A DNA stretch of 64,000 bases from Candidatus Mcinerneyibacterium aminivorans (GTDB lineage Bacteria > Macinerneyibacteriota > Macinerneyibacteria > Macinerneyibacteriales > Macinerneyibacteriaceae). The notes under the pieces are model-generated. The model ran no database searches. It was given only the letters and a program-made list of their open reading frames with translations, and was not told the origin of the DNA. This document shows positions 1-8,429 of this stretch, piece after piece (within the stretch, counting starts at the first letter, position 1; the number at the start of each line of letters is the position of its first letter). Made by a program: the position numbers and the translations under genes. The stretch lies in assembly GCA_008086245.1 (NCBI GenBank), contig VSIX01000029.1, positions 33,758-97,757 on the forward strand, given 5' to 3'.

Positions 1-2
1 TA

Positions 3-653
3 AATAGAAGAGCTAAAGAGATGTATGATTCTTTTATTGATAATTTGAGAAGCTGGAAATTGCTATCGCGCCAAATAACCTTATCTTCAATTTATGCTAT
101 TGCGGTTGCCGAGGAAAATGCCTCAGGAGCTAAAATAGTTACGGCCCCTACCTGCGGGTCTGCAGGAGTTATACCGGCAACATTAAAAGTTATGATGGAA
201 AAATATCATTATCCCAAAAAGAAAATATTAAATGCTTTACTGGTAGCCGGTTTATTAGGTGCTATAGCTAAGGGGAATGCTTCTATATCTGGTGCAGAGG
301 TGGGCTGCCAGGGAGAAATTGGGGTTGCATCATCAATGGCTGCAGGGGCTATTTGTTTTTTGATGGGAGGTACGCTGGAGCAAATCGATTTTGCAGCGGA
401 GATTGCTCTGGAACACCATCTTGGTTTGACCTGTGACCCAGCTGGAGGGCTTGTCCAAATTCCATGTATTGAGAGAAATGCGGTAGGTGCTATTACAGCA
501 TTAAACTCTGCAAACTTATCTTTATTAAGAAAAACACCGAACAAAATTAAATTCGATAGTGTTCTTGATTCTATGATGGAAATTGGTGGGGATATGAGTA
601 AAAAATATAAAGAAACCTCTCTTGGAGGATTGGCAAGTAGATTTACCTGTTAA
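3..653 (+). CDS. sdaAA: L-serine dehydratase, iron-sulfur type, alpha domain (5' partial)
   Basis: Converts L-serine to pyruvate and ammonia using an oxygen-sensitive [4Fe-4S] cluster. The reading frame is open to the left edge of the window, so the protein starts upstream. The first ATG in view (position 21) would cut into the conserved region and is not taken as the start. Seen: the motif APTCGSAGVIPA, then GAEVGCQGE, TCDPAGG and IPCIERNA. The cysteines in the last three fit the cluster ligands known for the family. The visible part (about 216 residues) matches the alpha chain or the C-terminal part of a one-chain enzyme; which of these cannot be told here. A large group of degradative, anaerobe-type serine dehydratases has this make-up. 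Family assignment is secure. Confidence 0.93.
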   Translation, partial: NRRAKEMYDSFIDNLRSWKLLSRQITLSSIYAIAVAEENASGAKIVTAPTCGSAGVIPATLKVMMEKYHYPKKKILNALLVAGLLGAIAKGNASISGAEVGCQGEIGVASSMAAGAICFLMGGTLEQIDFAAEIALEHHLGLTCDPAGGLVQIPCIERNAVGAITALNSANLSLLRKTPNKIKFDSVLDSMMEIGGDMSKKYKETSLGGLASRFTC

Positions 654-732
654 AACCTCATTCAGAGAGTTAAGTCATAGATAAAGGGGGAAGAATTTAG
701 CTTTTATATAATTTTATCTGCTAAATTAATTT

Positions 733-1296
733 ATGATTTTATCAAATATCGAAATAATATATGAAACTTTAATTGTCCTCTTTTTAGTATATTTATCTTA
801 CAAAATCTTATTGGGTCAAATTATTTTTATCGATAAATATTACATACATATTTTAAAATTTACCCCTGTATTTTGGATTGTAACTAAATATTACTCCAAT
901 ATTCTCTCCGGAATCATATTCATATTATATATTGTATTTTGCGTTCTGGTTTTTGCCTATACAAAAAAAAATGTAATTATAATTGCTAAAAAGGAAAAAT
1001 ATTTATCATTTCTTTATAAATATTTTGTTAATAAAGAAATTAGATTTAAATATGATAGAAAGGTGTATGAAGTATCAATATATTTACCCGATTACAACTT
1101 AGAAATTGCTTCAAATAAAACAATTATTAGTTATTTAGAAATCATACTTCCTGCATCTATAACAACTGAAGAACAATCTGTAGTAAATATTATAAGAAAA
1201 AATTCAAAAAATAAAAATTTAAATATAAATAGGAATAATGCATTCAAAATATTGCTTTTTTTAGCAGGATTAATGGTGTTCTTTTATTATTATTGA
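733..1296 (+). CDS. hypothetical membrane protein
   Basis: No family recognised. The 187-residue product has three hydrophobic stretches: about residues 9-29, 45-76 (probably one or two helices) and 169-187 at the very C-terminus. Between the second and third lies a basic, hydrophilic segment of roughly 90 residues with beta-rich composition. No clear Shine-Dalgarno site precedes the ATG, so the start is uncertain. It sits between the serine dehydratase and a lipoprotein gene with about 80-110 base gaps on both sides and may be transcribed alone. Codon use is as AT-rich as its neighbours. It is long enough to be a real gene, but no function can be proposed. Confidence 0.6.
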   Translation: MILSNIEIIYETLIVLFLVYLSYKILLGQIIFIDKYYIHILKFTPVFWIVTKYYSNILSGIIFILYIVFCVLVFAYTKKNVIIIAKKEKYLSFLYKYFVNKEIRFKYDRKVYEVSIYLPDYNLEIASNKTIISYLEIILPASITTEEQSVVNIIRKNSKNKNLNINRNNAFKILLFLAGLMVFFYYY

Positions 1297-1337
1297 AGGA
1301 TAGTGTGAATTATTTATGATTGAATTAGGGGAATCTC

Positions 1338-1365
1338 TTGCTTTTATCGTAAATATGTTTACAAT
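1338..1365 (+). promoter_or_regulatory. candidate sigma-70 promoter for the lipoprotein gene
   Basis: TTGCTT (1338-1343) and TACAAT (1360-1365) are separated by 16 bases and lie about 40 bases upstream of the lipoprotein start. Spacing and -10 box are good. In DNA this AT-rich, chance matches are common, so support is moderate. Confidence 0.4.
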
Positions 1366-1403
1366 ATCATATATTAATGTGTTATAAATGAGAAGGAGGT
1401 ACT

Positions 1404-2528
1404 ATGAAAAAAATTATCGTTTTATTCCTATTAGTTATATTTTTATTTAGCTGTTCAACTCGAAAAAAAGTTGAGAATGTTGATGCGGAATTAATTGATG
1501 TTTGGATACCTGAAAAACTGAGCTTGCGTAATCCACTGGAAAATATTGGAATCTATGAAGATAAAGTTTATTACTGGAGTAATAGCGGTAATAAATATTT
1601 TTTAAATTTTTATGATTTAAGCGGTAGTAATATTAAAAAACTGGAATTTGAGATGGGCAAAGGTCCCGGTCAAATCTTTTCAAATAATTCGACTTTCATA
1701 AAGAATGATCAAATAAATATACTGGATCTGGCTAGACGGTCTCTTTTAGTTTTTGATATGAATGGAAAATATGTCGATGATTATAAGATTAACATTAATG
1801 ATTTTGGCCAGGTTGCCCGAAATCAAAATTATCTATATTTTAGCGGAATATTAAAGAATAAACTTGCTAAAATTGATCTAGAAAATAATGAAGTAGTGAA
1901 GAGTATAAAGTATAAAAATGCTGATTCAATTAAGTCATTTAGGGATATAATGGGAAAGAAACTTAGAATGTCATCAATTATTATCGACGAAGAGGCAAAA
2001 ATACTTTATAGAGGTACATCTAATCTGCCCTATAAAATAGAAAAATATGATTTTAATTTGGAAAAAATTGATGAATTTAAAAGAGAAATAACGGGAAATT
2101 TTAAAGACTTTATAATTGAAGAAGGTACCGGAGGAAGCGGCTCAATTATTATAAGCAGCATGCAAACAGATGATAAATACTTATATGCATCATTTGGAGG
2201 GGGACAGGTTACAGAAAGGAAAAATAATAAAATATCTCTTTCGGGAATTGCAAATGATTATTTTATTTCTGTTTTTGACAAAAAAAACGGTGATTTCCTT
2301 TATGAAATTAATGTTCCTTCTATAAGTCCATTAAAAGGAGTAACAAAATTATTGAAAGTAACAAAAGATAAATTGTTTATTATGGTGGTGGATTTTGAAG
2401 ACACTTTAAATGACCTTTTAAAGGATAAGAATTTGAAGGCTGAAAAGAATGAATTGGAAAGTAGATTTATTTCAAGTGATGTAAAAAGAGCTATTGTTAT
2501 AGTAAAAAATCCCATTTATCAGGATTAA
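1404..2528 (+). CDS. lipoprotein with 6-bladed beta-propeller fold
   Basis: The 374-residue product begins with a lipoprotein signal: a basic MKK start, a hydrophobic run and the lipobox LFSC with Cys at residue 17. It should be acylated and anchored in an envelope membrane. The rest resembles the 6-bladed beta-propeller (NHL-like, DUF4934-type) proteins common in Bacteroidota and other diderms. The motif GKGPGQI near residue 90, followed by an ILDLARRSLLVFDMNGKYV-type blade, is typical of that group. Such propellers usually bind ligands or partners; no enzymatic residues are evident. An AAGGAGG ribosome site precedes the ATG. A strong hairpin follows the gene, so it is probably monocistronic. 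Confidence 0.75.
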   Translation: MKKIIVLFLLVIFLFSCSTRKKVENVDAELIDVWIPEKLSLRNPLENIGIYEDKVYYWSNSGNKYFLNFYDLSGSNIKKLEFEMGKGPGQIFSNNSTFIKNDQINILDLARRSLLVFDMNGKYVDDYKININDFGQVARNQNYLYFSGILKNKLAKIDLENNEVVKSIKYKNADSIKSFRDIMGKKLRMSSIIIDEEAKILYRGTSNLPYKIEKYDFNLEKIDEFKREITGNFKDFIIEEGTGGSGSIIISSMQTDDKYLYASFGGGQVTERKNNKISLSGIANDYFISVFDKKNGDFLYEINVPSISPLKGVTKLLKVTKDKLFIMVVDFEDTLNDLLKDKNLKAEKNELESRFISSDVKRAIVIVKNPIYQD

Positions 2529-2558
2529 ATCCTGGATTCTAAAAAATATTTAAAATTT

Positions 2559-2604
2559 GTTGGGTATTGCTAAAGTTAGAATAGCAATACTCAACTTCTT
2601 TATT
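2559..2604 (+). terminator. hairpin terminator after the lipoprotein gene
   Basis: A 13-bp stem with one G-U pair (2559-2571 with 2583-2595) closes an 11-base loop and is followed by a T-rich run. The position, 30 bases after the stop codon, fits intrinsic termination. The rest of the gap up to nadE (2605-2849) is AT-rich with no further structure or ORF that I can support. Confidence 0.6.
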
Positions 2605-2849
2605 ATTAATAAATTAGACTAAAAAATTACAGAATAATTTATATTATTTATTCTATTGGGTATTAGATGTTATTATTAAATGTTATTTATTAATAAATAA
2701 ATTATATTAAAATATAACATTCAAAGAGATAAATATCTGTATATATGATTATATCTATCGATATAAAGAAATATATAGTTATAATACACTATTATAGACT
2801 ATTAAAGTTGTAAAAAAATGATTAATCAAGTTTAATCCAAAATAATTAC

Positions 2850-2877
2850 TTGACATGCTTAATTAGCTTCTTATTAT
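2850..2877 (+). promoter_or_regulatory. candidate promoter for nadE
   Basis: A consensus -35 box TTGACA (2850-2855) and TATTAT (2872-2877) are 16 bases apart. A transcript starting near 2884 would have a leader of about 90 bases before nadE. This is one of the best promoter matches in the window. Confidence 0.5.
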
Positions 2878-2976
2878 AAAAATGAATTAAAAGCAACAAA
2901 AAAGTGGTATAAAAATTATAAAGATGAAGTTAATTAATGGTGGAATATTAATTAAAATTTTAACTGGAGGTTCTAA

Positions 2977-3777
2977 ATGTTAAATATTAATGATAAGCAT
3001 GTTAAAATGATAGTTGAATGGATGAGAAAGCAGGTTAAAAAAAGAGATGCTGATGGAGCAATTGTAGGTTTAAGCGGTGGAGTGGATTCATCAGTTGTTG
3101 GTGGGTTAGTAAAAAAAGCATTTAAAGATAATAGCCTGGGAGTTATGCTTCCTTCAAGTGGTACGATAACTAAAGATGTTAAATATGCTCAAAAAGCAGC
3201 AAATAGGTTTGATCTTGATACAATAAAAGTTAATGTTAAAAATGTTTATGATGAATTTGTTAAAACTTTTGAAGATATCAACATTAAAGATGTCGAAAGA
3301 AATTATTGGCCACAAACTCATATTCCGACTGATAATCCCCAGTATCAAAATATCTCTACACGCTTAAGGATGATGTCTCTTTATCATATAGCGGAAAGAA
3401 TGAATTATGTAGTAATGGGAACAAGTAATAAAAGCGAAATACTAACAGGATATTTTACATTATATGGAGACGGGGCAACTGATATGAGACCTATTGGAGG
3501 GTTATATAAAACAGAAGTCTGGGACCTGGCAGAGTATATAAAAGTTCCAGAGAAAATAGTCGATAGACCTCCTTCTGGAGGTTGCAGGGGAGACGAAACA
3601 GATAGAGATGAATACGAATTTGGTATAGACTATCAAACTTTTGATCAAATTCATGAGGCCATGATAAAGAACAAACCTCTTGATGGATTTGATGATGATG
3701 ATATAAAAAGAGTGAAGGAACTAATTGAAGCTGCAGATAAAAAATCTAAAATTCCAACCTTAAAAGTTAATAGATAA
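2977..3777 (+). CDS. nadE: NH3-dependent NAD+ synthetase
   Basis: Adenylates nicotinic acid adenine dinucleotide and amidates it to NAD+, the last step of NAD synthesis. The 266-residue length fits the short, ammonia-dependent form: there is no nitrilase-type glutaminase domain. The PP-loop ATP pyrophosphatase motif SGGVDSS is at residues 33-39, and GTSNKSE, a conserved NadE block, lies near residue 149. The stretch RPPSGGCRGDETDRDE replaces the more usual acidic glycine-rich block but keeps the Asp-Glu residues. A strong GGAGG ribosome site lies upstream. The gene has its own promoter and terminator and appears monocistronic. Confidence 0.95.
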   Translation: MLNINDKHVKMIVEWMRKQVKKRDADGAIVGLSGGVDSSVVGGLVKKAFKDNSLGVMLPSSGTITKDVKYAQKAANRFDLDTIKVNVKNVYDEFVKTFEDINIKDVERNYWPQTHIPTDNPQYQNISTRLRMMSLYHIAERMNYVVMGTSNKSEILTGYFTLYGDGATDMRPIGGLYKTEVWDLAEYIKVPEKIVDRPPSGGCRGDETDRDEYEFGIDYQTFDQIHEAMIKNKPLDGFDDDDIKRVKELIEAADKKSKIPTLKVNR

Positions 3778-3792
3778 TAAACTGTTTTCACA

Positions 3793-3835
3793 AACCGGTA
3801 GGTTTTCAGGGACCTACCGGTTGTCATTCTATTAA
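3793..3835 (+). terminator. hairpin terminator after nadE
   Basis: A perfect 11-bp inverted repeat (3793-3803 with 3812-3822) has an 8-base loop and is followed by a modestly T-rich stretch. It starts 15 bases after the nadE stop codon. Confidence 0.65.
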
Positions 3836-3941
3836 TTCTTATACCAATTAAAATAATTTAATTCTTTCTTTCATTTGTATGTAATTTTCATTATAATAGA
3901 TATGTTGAAATTATTTAATTATTTATAATAAAGGAGATGAT

Positions 3942-4430
3942 ATGGAATTAAGATATGATTCATATTGCGGATTATATTGTGGAGCCTGTCCATTTTTTAA
4001 TGCAACGGTTGAAGGAGAAGAAAAACTGGATAAATTGTATGAGAAAATTAAAGAAAATAACAACCAAATTGAAAAATCTGATTTGAAGTGTAAGGGGTGC
4101 AAGAGCAATACGCATTCTGCTTATTGTGAAAATTGTGAAATAAGAGTATGTATAGAAAAAAAAGATTTAAATTTTTGTTATGAATGCGATCAGTATCCGT
4201 GTGAATTTTTGAGTAATTTTAGAAAAGATAGTGCAGCTCATCATTCAATAATATTCAAGAATCTTGAAACTATACAGATGCTGGGAGTTGATAAATGGAT
4301 AGAAAATCAAGAAAAAAGATGGCAGTGTGATAATTGCTCAGAAAAATTTACGTGGTACAAGAAAATATGTGATAATTGTAATAAAGAATTATTTAATGCT
4401 GTTAAAGAGGAAGAATTGTTGGAAGAATAA
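3942..4430 (+). CDS. DUF3795 cysteine-rich protein
   Basis: The 162-residue product begins with the DUF3795 hallmark YCGLYCGACPFF (about residues 8-19). It holds 15 cysteines arranged mostly as CxxC pairs. The middle part has the family-typical CKGC, CENC and CYEC-x4-C clusters. The last 40 residues form a second CDNC...CDNC pair that looks like an added zinc ribbon. Metal (zinc or iron-sulfur) binding is therefore very likely; no biochemical role is established for the family, which is common in anaerobes. An AAAGGAG site precedes the start. It converges on the minus-strand Tat operon, with 61 bases between the two stop codons. Confidence 0.85.
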   Translation: MELRYDSYCGLYCGACPFFNATVEGEEKLDKLYEKIKENNNQIEKSDLKCKGCKSNTHSAYCENCEIRVCIEKKDLNFCYECDQYPCEFLSNFRKDSAAHHSIIFKNLETIQMLGVDKWIENQEKRWQCDNCSEKFTWYKKICDNCNKELFNAVKEEELLEE

Positions 4431-4491
4431 TATCCCGGATTTTCAAAATTTCTGATTAATTATGGTATTAACTATCATTCCTGATAATAAA

Positions 4492-5403
4492 TTATATATA
4501 TATTTTTTTCAGGGTTAGTTCATCAAGGTTAAATTTGCCGAGATTCAGGTCTTTACCATCATTAAGATATTTAATTTCTTCAGGTTTAAATCCAAGTATT
4601 TGTGAGGCTGCAACATCAACAGCAAGTATATCAGTGCTGATTAACTGCATTTTTTTTGTTACTACTTTGCTGTTGTAATATCCCGAAGGGCCTCCTCTTA
4701 CCATTACATTATAGGCATCTACGATATTTAAATCAGGTTTCCTGTAATTGAAAATTTCTGCTATACATCTGTGTAGTCCATTTCTGTGATAAAACGATCT
4801 ATCCCACACAATTCCCATAAAATTTTTCATAGCACTGGTCATTTTTGTTGATCCATGTGTTTTTAATACTGGAATATTTATTAATTTATCAGCAGAGAGA
4901 ACGAGTTCATGCACTTCTGCAGTATTTAAAATTTTTGTATTAGCAATTTTTACCTTATTAAAATATTTTGGGCTGGAAGCTGGAACTATTTTAGCTTTTG
5001 TGCCACTAACTGCATTTTTTATCCCGCTTACCCTATAGGTGGTGTCAGCGTTATAAATGGTATGATCAAAAATATTCACCTCTTTCGCACCCAAATCAAG
5101 ACATGCCTGCAGTACAGTTTTAACAAGTGTTGGATTAGTATTACCTCCATCATCGGGTGAGGAATTCCATGAAGCATTTACCTTTATAGCTACTGAATCC
5201 CCTTTTTTTATGAACTTTTTTAATCCTCCCAGATAAGGTATTCCCTTTTTAAACATAACATCAGGGCTGCCTCCCTGTACAGCGACAAGTTCGTAATTAT
5301 TGCTATTCTGCCCCAGAATAAGTGGAGTTCCGGATACAAGATATCCAATTGAGGAAGCCCCAATTATTTTTAAAGATTTTTTTATAAAATCTCTCCTATC
5401 CAT
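4492..5403 (-). CDS. DUF362 protein with twin-arginine signal
   Basis: The 303-residue product starts with a Tat signal: DRRDFIKK at residues 2-9, followed by a hydrophobic stretch to about residue 31. The rest is a DUF362 domain, including the family-typical HGSTKMTSAMKNFMGI block. It has few cysteines and no ferredoxin motif, so it does not itself carry a typical [4Fe-4S] cluster. It is the last gene of a minus-strand run tatA-tatC-polyferredoxin-DUF362, with 49 bases to the gene before it and an AAAGGAGG ribosome site. Context suggests it is exported folded by the adjacent translocon and acts in the periplasm, probably with the polyferredoxin. The biochemical role of DUF362 is unknown. Confidence 0.85.
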   Translation of the reverse strand: MDRRDFIKKSLKIIGASSIGYLVSGTPLILGQNSNNYELVAVQGGSPDVMFKKGIPYLGGLKKFIKKGDSVAIKVNASWNSSPDDGGNTNPTLVKTVLQACLDLGAKEVNIFDHTIYNADTTYRVSGIKNAVSGTKAKIVPASSPKYFNKVKIANTKILNTAEVHELVLSADKLINIPVLKTHGSTKMTSAMKNFMGIVWDRSFYHRNGLHRCIAEIFNYRKPDLNIVDAYNVMVRGGPSGYYNSKVVTKKMQLISTDILAVDVAASQILGFKPEEIKYLNDGKDLNLGKFNLDELTLKKIYI

Positions 5404-5452
5404 ATAGTCCTCCTTTACCTAATATTTCATATTTTTATTATATTCTATTTTT

Positions 5453-6904
5453 TTAAAATGGAAACTTTTCTTCTTTAATTTCTTTTTCAACTTTTTGTTC
5501 CTTAATCTGCAATTTTTTATGGTTTTTAAAGGGTTCAACTTTTATGGCTCTTACTGGACGTGTTGGGCATGCATATTCACATGAGCCGCAGCCAACACAT
5601 TTGCTGTTATCAATCTCGGGGGCTTTTAAATTCTTTTTATAAGCTATCATGTGAACGGCTCCTGTTGGACATATTTCGGCACAGGCACCGCAGGATTGAT
5701 TTTTAGCATATACTACACATATATTTTTATCTAATCCCGATTTGCCCAAAGCAGTTTTTTGCTTTTCTTTTAAAGATATGTAAGTAAGAGCATCCGTAGG
5801 GCAGACTCTGCTGCAGTCATTGCAAAAATAATCACAAAATGATTCTTCATAATCCAAAACAGGATAATTAGCTGCTGGCTGAAGTACATTTGTAGGGCAT
5901 ACTTCTACACATCTAAAACAGTTAATACAATTATTAAGGTATTTATTTAAAGTATTCCCCCCAGGAGGAAATGTTTTTGTTTTATCAAAGGTATGAGATT
6001 GGGGTATAAAATTTTTTATCCTAATTATTCCGGAGAATAATAATAAGAAAAAGATACTTCCCAATTTTTTTAAAAAATTTCTTCTATTGACAATATTGTT
6101 ATCATTCATGGTTTTATTTTGCTTTAAATATTTAAAACCAAAGCTAATTGCATCGGTTGGGCAAATGGCCATACAGTTAAAACATCGTATACATAATGAA
6201 TTTTCAATATTTTGTTCTTCTATATTAATGCAGCTTGTTTTACATGTTACTTCGCATTTGCCGCATTCAATACAGACAGAATTTTTTATACTCAATTTCA
6301 TAGCAGAAAATTTTGATAATATTCTGAAAATAAATCCTGTTGGGCACATATAAAGACAGAAAAATCTTTTTCTAATGATTAAAGAAGAAAATAATATAGT
6401 AATATATAATAGCAGGATATAAACGATTATTGTTATATTGGTATCGGAAAAGACTGATTTTATCATAAATGTAATTTTACTTGATATAGAATATGGTTCC
6501 AAAGCGGAAGTTATCACTTTAAGATTAAAAACAAATGATATTAAAAATAATATAAAGACAGAGAAAGATATATATAAAGTTTTCCTGCTATTTATATGAA
6601 TATTTGATTTTAATATTCTTATCTTGGCATATAAGAATTCAAAAAAATCCTGTAGTATTCCCATAGGGCAGAAAAGTGAACAGTAAATTCTTCCAAATAA
6701 AAATAATAAAAAGAAATTTATAACTGTAAAGATAAGAAAGAGAATTGTAAAATTTAATAATAATCCGATTAAAGAAGGCATAAACTGTATAGAGAAAAAA
6801 TATTCATTGATTAATTTGTTGGATGAAAAATAAGAAATCCCAAAAAAAGCTAATATGAAAATTATTTGCCAAATTATTCTAAATATCTTAAGATTCTTTT
6901 TCAT
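5453..6904 (-). CDS. NapH/NapG-like fused membrane polyferredoxin with internal Tat motif
   Basis: A 483-residue two-part protein. Residues 1-200 are a NapH-like membrane part: hydrophobic helices and two CxxxCP motifs (75-80 and 183-188). Residues 211-248 carry two [4Fe-4S] ferredoxin motifs that should be cytoplasmic. Then comes NRRNFLKK (273-280) with a hydrophobic segment (281-296), a complete twin-arginine signal in mid-protein. Residues 326-446 hold four further Cys clusters, as in NapG/MauM, which should be periplasmic. Known NapH and NapG are separate proteins that pass electrons from quinol to periplasmic reductases; here they appear joined. It overlaps tatC by 17 bases. No terminal reductase is nearby, so the electron acceptor is unknown. 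Confidence 0.85.
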   Translation of the reverse strand: MKKNLKIFRIIWQIIFILAFFGISYFSSNKLINEYFFSIQFMPSLIGLLLNFTILFLIFTVINFFLLFLFGRIYCSLFCPMGILQDFFEFLYAKIRILKSNIHINSRKTLYISFSVFILFLISFVFNLKVITSALEPYSISSKITFMIKSVFSDTNITIIVYILLLYITILFSSLIIRKRFFCLYMCPTGFIFRILSKFSAMKLSIKNSVCIECGKCEVTCKTSCINIEEQNIENSLCIRCFNCMAICPTDAISFGFKYLKQNKTMNDNNIVNRRNFLKKLGSIFFLLLFSGIIRIKNFIPQSHTFDKTKTFPPGGNTLNKYLNNCINCFRCVEVCPTNVLQPAANYPVLDYEESFCDYFCNDCSRVCPTDALTYISLKEKQKTALGKSGLDKNICVVYAKNQSCGACAEICPTGAVHMIAYKKNLKAPEIDNSKCVGCGSCEYACPTRPVRAIKVEPFKNHKKLQIKEQKVEKEIKEEKFPF

Positions 6905-7631
6905 GACTGTCTCCCCCAGTATTTTTTACAAATTTAGAAATAAATACTGTTAATTCAAAAAGTAAATATAAAATTATTCCTACAATAATTTGAGATATTA
7001 TATCAGGGGGGGTAAATAGGGCAGCTATTAAAAAAATTCCTATAATGGCATATTTTCTAATGCTTTTTAAATATTTGTAGGAAATAATATCTAATTTAAC
7101 AAGAAACAAAAGCAGAATAGGAATTTGAAAACAAAATGCAAGTATAATTATTAGAACAAATATGAGGTCAATATATGATGAAAAGTTTAAGAGTGGTTTA
7201 ATATCATCCTGTGAGGAAAAGCTCATAAAAAATTTTATTGTAAAAGGAGCCAAAAAGTTATAAACAAAATAGATAGAGAAAAAATATAATAAGGGAGAAA
7301 AAAATGAAATCATAAGGAATTCTTTTTTTTCTTTTTTATAAAGTGCAGGGTAGATAAAAGAGAGTAAAAGAGCTGCGGTAATGGGAATGGTTAAAAGTAA
7401 AGATATATAGAAAGAAAATTTCATGTAAGCTAAAAATTTTTCGTATATTTTGAAAAAGTAAAAATTTAAGGAAGGAAGATTAGATTTTGCAAATGGTTGA
7501 GAAATAATTTCAATTAAGTAATTCCTAAATATAAAAGCTATTATAAAAAAAAATATCAAAAAAAATAATGAAAATATAACCTTTTTTCGGAATATTTCTA
7601 AATGGTCAAAAAAATTAAGATCTTTTCTCAT
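6888..7631 (-). CDS. tatC: Sec-independent translocase subunit TatC
   Basis: TatC binds twin-arginine signal peptides and, with TatA, moves folded proteins across the inner membrane. The 247-residue protein has the expected six hydrophobic helices and the N-terminal block DHLEIFRKK, which matches the conserved HLxExRxR region involved in signal recognition. The periplasmic loop after helix 1 and the PDIISQ motif near residue 209 also fit the family. tatA lies 5 bases upstream and the next gene overlaps by 17 bases, so this is clearly an operon. No tatB is present: this is a minimal TatAC type. Confidence 0.95.
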   Translation of the reverse strand: MRKDLNFFDHLEIFRKKVIFSLFFLIFFFIIAFIFRNYLIEIISQPFAKSNLPSLNFYFFKIYEKFLAYMKFSFYISLLLTIPITAALLLSFIYPALYKKEKKEFLMISFFSPLLYFFSIYFVYNFLAPFTIKFFMSFSSQDDIKPLLNFSSYIDLIFVLIIILAFCFQIPILLLFLVKLDIISYKYLKSIRKYAIIGIFLIAALFTPPDIISQIIVGIILYLLFELTVFISKFVKNTGGDSHEKES

Positions 7632-7636
7632 AAAAA

Positions 7637-7834
7637 TTAGTTTTTATTATCTCTATTATTTTTGCTGCTTTCTTCTTTTATTTCATTATCTTTTTCTTCA
7701 AAAGAGGAAAACTCTTTTTTGAATTCTCTGTATGCTTTACCCATAGACTTTGCAACTTCCGGTAATCTTTTTGCTCCAAATAAAATTAATACAATAAATA
7801 GAATAAGCAATATTTCGGTAAATCCAATACTCAT
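7637..7834 (-). CDS. tatA: Sec-independent translocase subunit TatA
   Basis: A 65-residue TatA/TatE-type pore subunit. It has a short N-terminal membrane helix (about residues 5-20), then the hallmark FGAKRLPEVAKSMGKA hinge and amphipathic helix, and a charged C-terminal tail. Nothing distinguishes it as TatB, so it probably serves both roles with TatC. It is the first gene of the minus-strand operon and has an AAAGGAGG ribosome site. The region between it and the divergent cold-shock gene must hold its promoter, but no box is clear enough to mark. Confidence 0.95.
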   Translation of the reverse strand: MSIGFTEILLILFIVLILFGAKRLPEVAKSMGKAYREFKKEFSSFEEKDNEIKEESSKNNRDNKN

Positions 7835-7948
7835 AAGACCTCCTTTAAAAATTATTTACTATTTATTATAATTTAGGATTTATAAAATGTCAATTATGTT
7901 GTTAATTATAAAATATTTAAATTTTTTTTAAAAAAATCAAAAAAACGT

Positions 7949-7976
7949 TTGATTTATCTCAATCTTCTACTATACT
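7949..7976 (+). promoter_or_regulatory. candidate promoter for the cold-shock gene
   Basis: TTGATT (7949-7954) and TATACT (7971-7976), spacer 16 bases. Transcription would start near 7983, giving a leader of about 40 bases. This is far shorter than the long thermosensor leader of E. coli cspA. Confidence 0.5.
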
Positions 7977-8024
7977 TAGTTCTGTAAAGGGAAGTTTATT
8001 TTTTTATACGGAAAAGGAGTATTT

Positions 8025-8225
8025 ATGAAAGGTAAAGTTAAGTGGTTTGATTCTAAAAAAGGCTATGGTTTTATTAAAGGTGAAGATGGACAGGACGTAT
8101 TTGTACATTACTCAGAAATTGATCAGCAAGGCTTTAAATCTTTAGAAGAAAATCAAGAAGTAGAATTTGAAGTTGAAGACGGTTCAAAAGGCCCTCAGGC
8201 CAAGAACGTTAAAGTTCTAGACTAA
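8025..8225 (+). CDS. cspA: cold-shock domain protein
   Basis: A 66-residue single-stranded nucleic acid-binding protein of the CspA family. Both RNA-binding motifs are intact: KGYGFI (RNP1, residues 13-18) and VFVHY (RNP2, residues 26-30). The protein opens with the typical [11 protein letters not shown] and ends in the family's acidic beta-barrel strand. Such proteins melt RNA structure and act as antiterminators or RNA chaperones, often but not always cold-induced. An AAAAGGAG ribosome site lies 8 bases before the ATG. The gene is monocistronic, with a terminator about 160 bases downstream. Confidence 0.95.
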   Translation: MKGKVKWFDSKKGYGFIKGEDGQDVFVHYSEIDQQGFKSLEENQEVEFEVEDGSKGPQAKNVKVLD

Positions 8226-8387
8226 GTAAATCAATTTTATAATTCCTCTATAAAATATGGTAATATGTCGTAATTAAAACGGTAAATTTAAGTATTAAAA
8301 ATAAATTTCTCTTGCTTACCAGATTTTATAGAATTCGTTTAGGACTTTAAACTGAATTAGGAATTTAACTAATTGAACATTTAGATG

Positions 8388-8422
8388 AAAAGGGTGATTT
8401 GAAAGAATCACCCTTTTTTTTT
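8388..8422 (+). terminator. bidirectional terminator between cspA and the HD gene
   Basis: A 12-bp stem (8388-8399 with 8406-8417; AGGGTGATT/AATCACCCT core) has a 6-base loop. The + strand ends in a run of nine or more T. On the minus strand the same stem is followed by four T, so it probably stops both the cold-shock transcript and the convergent HD-domain transcript. Confidence 0.75.
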
Positions 8423-8429
8423 GTACTTT

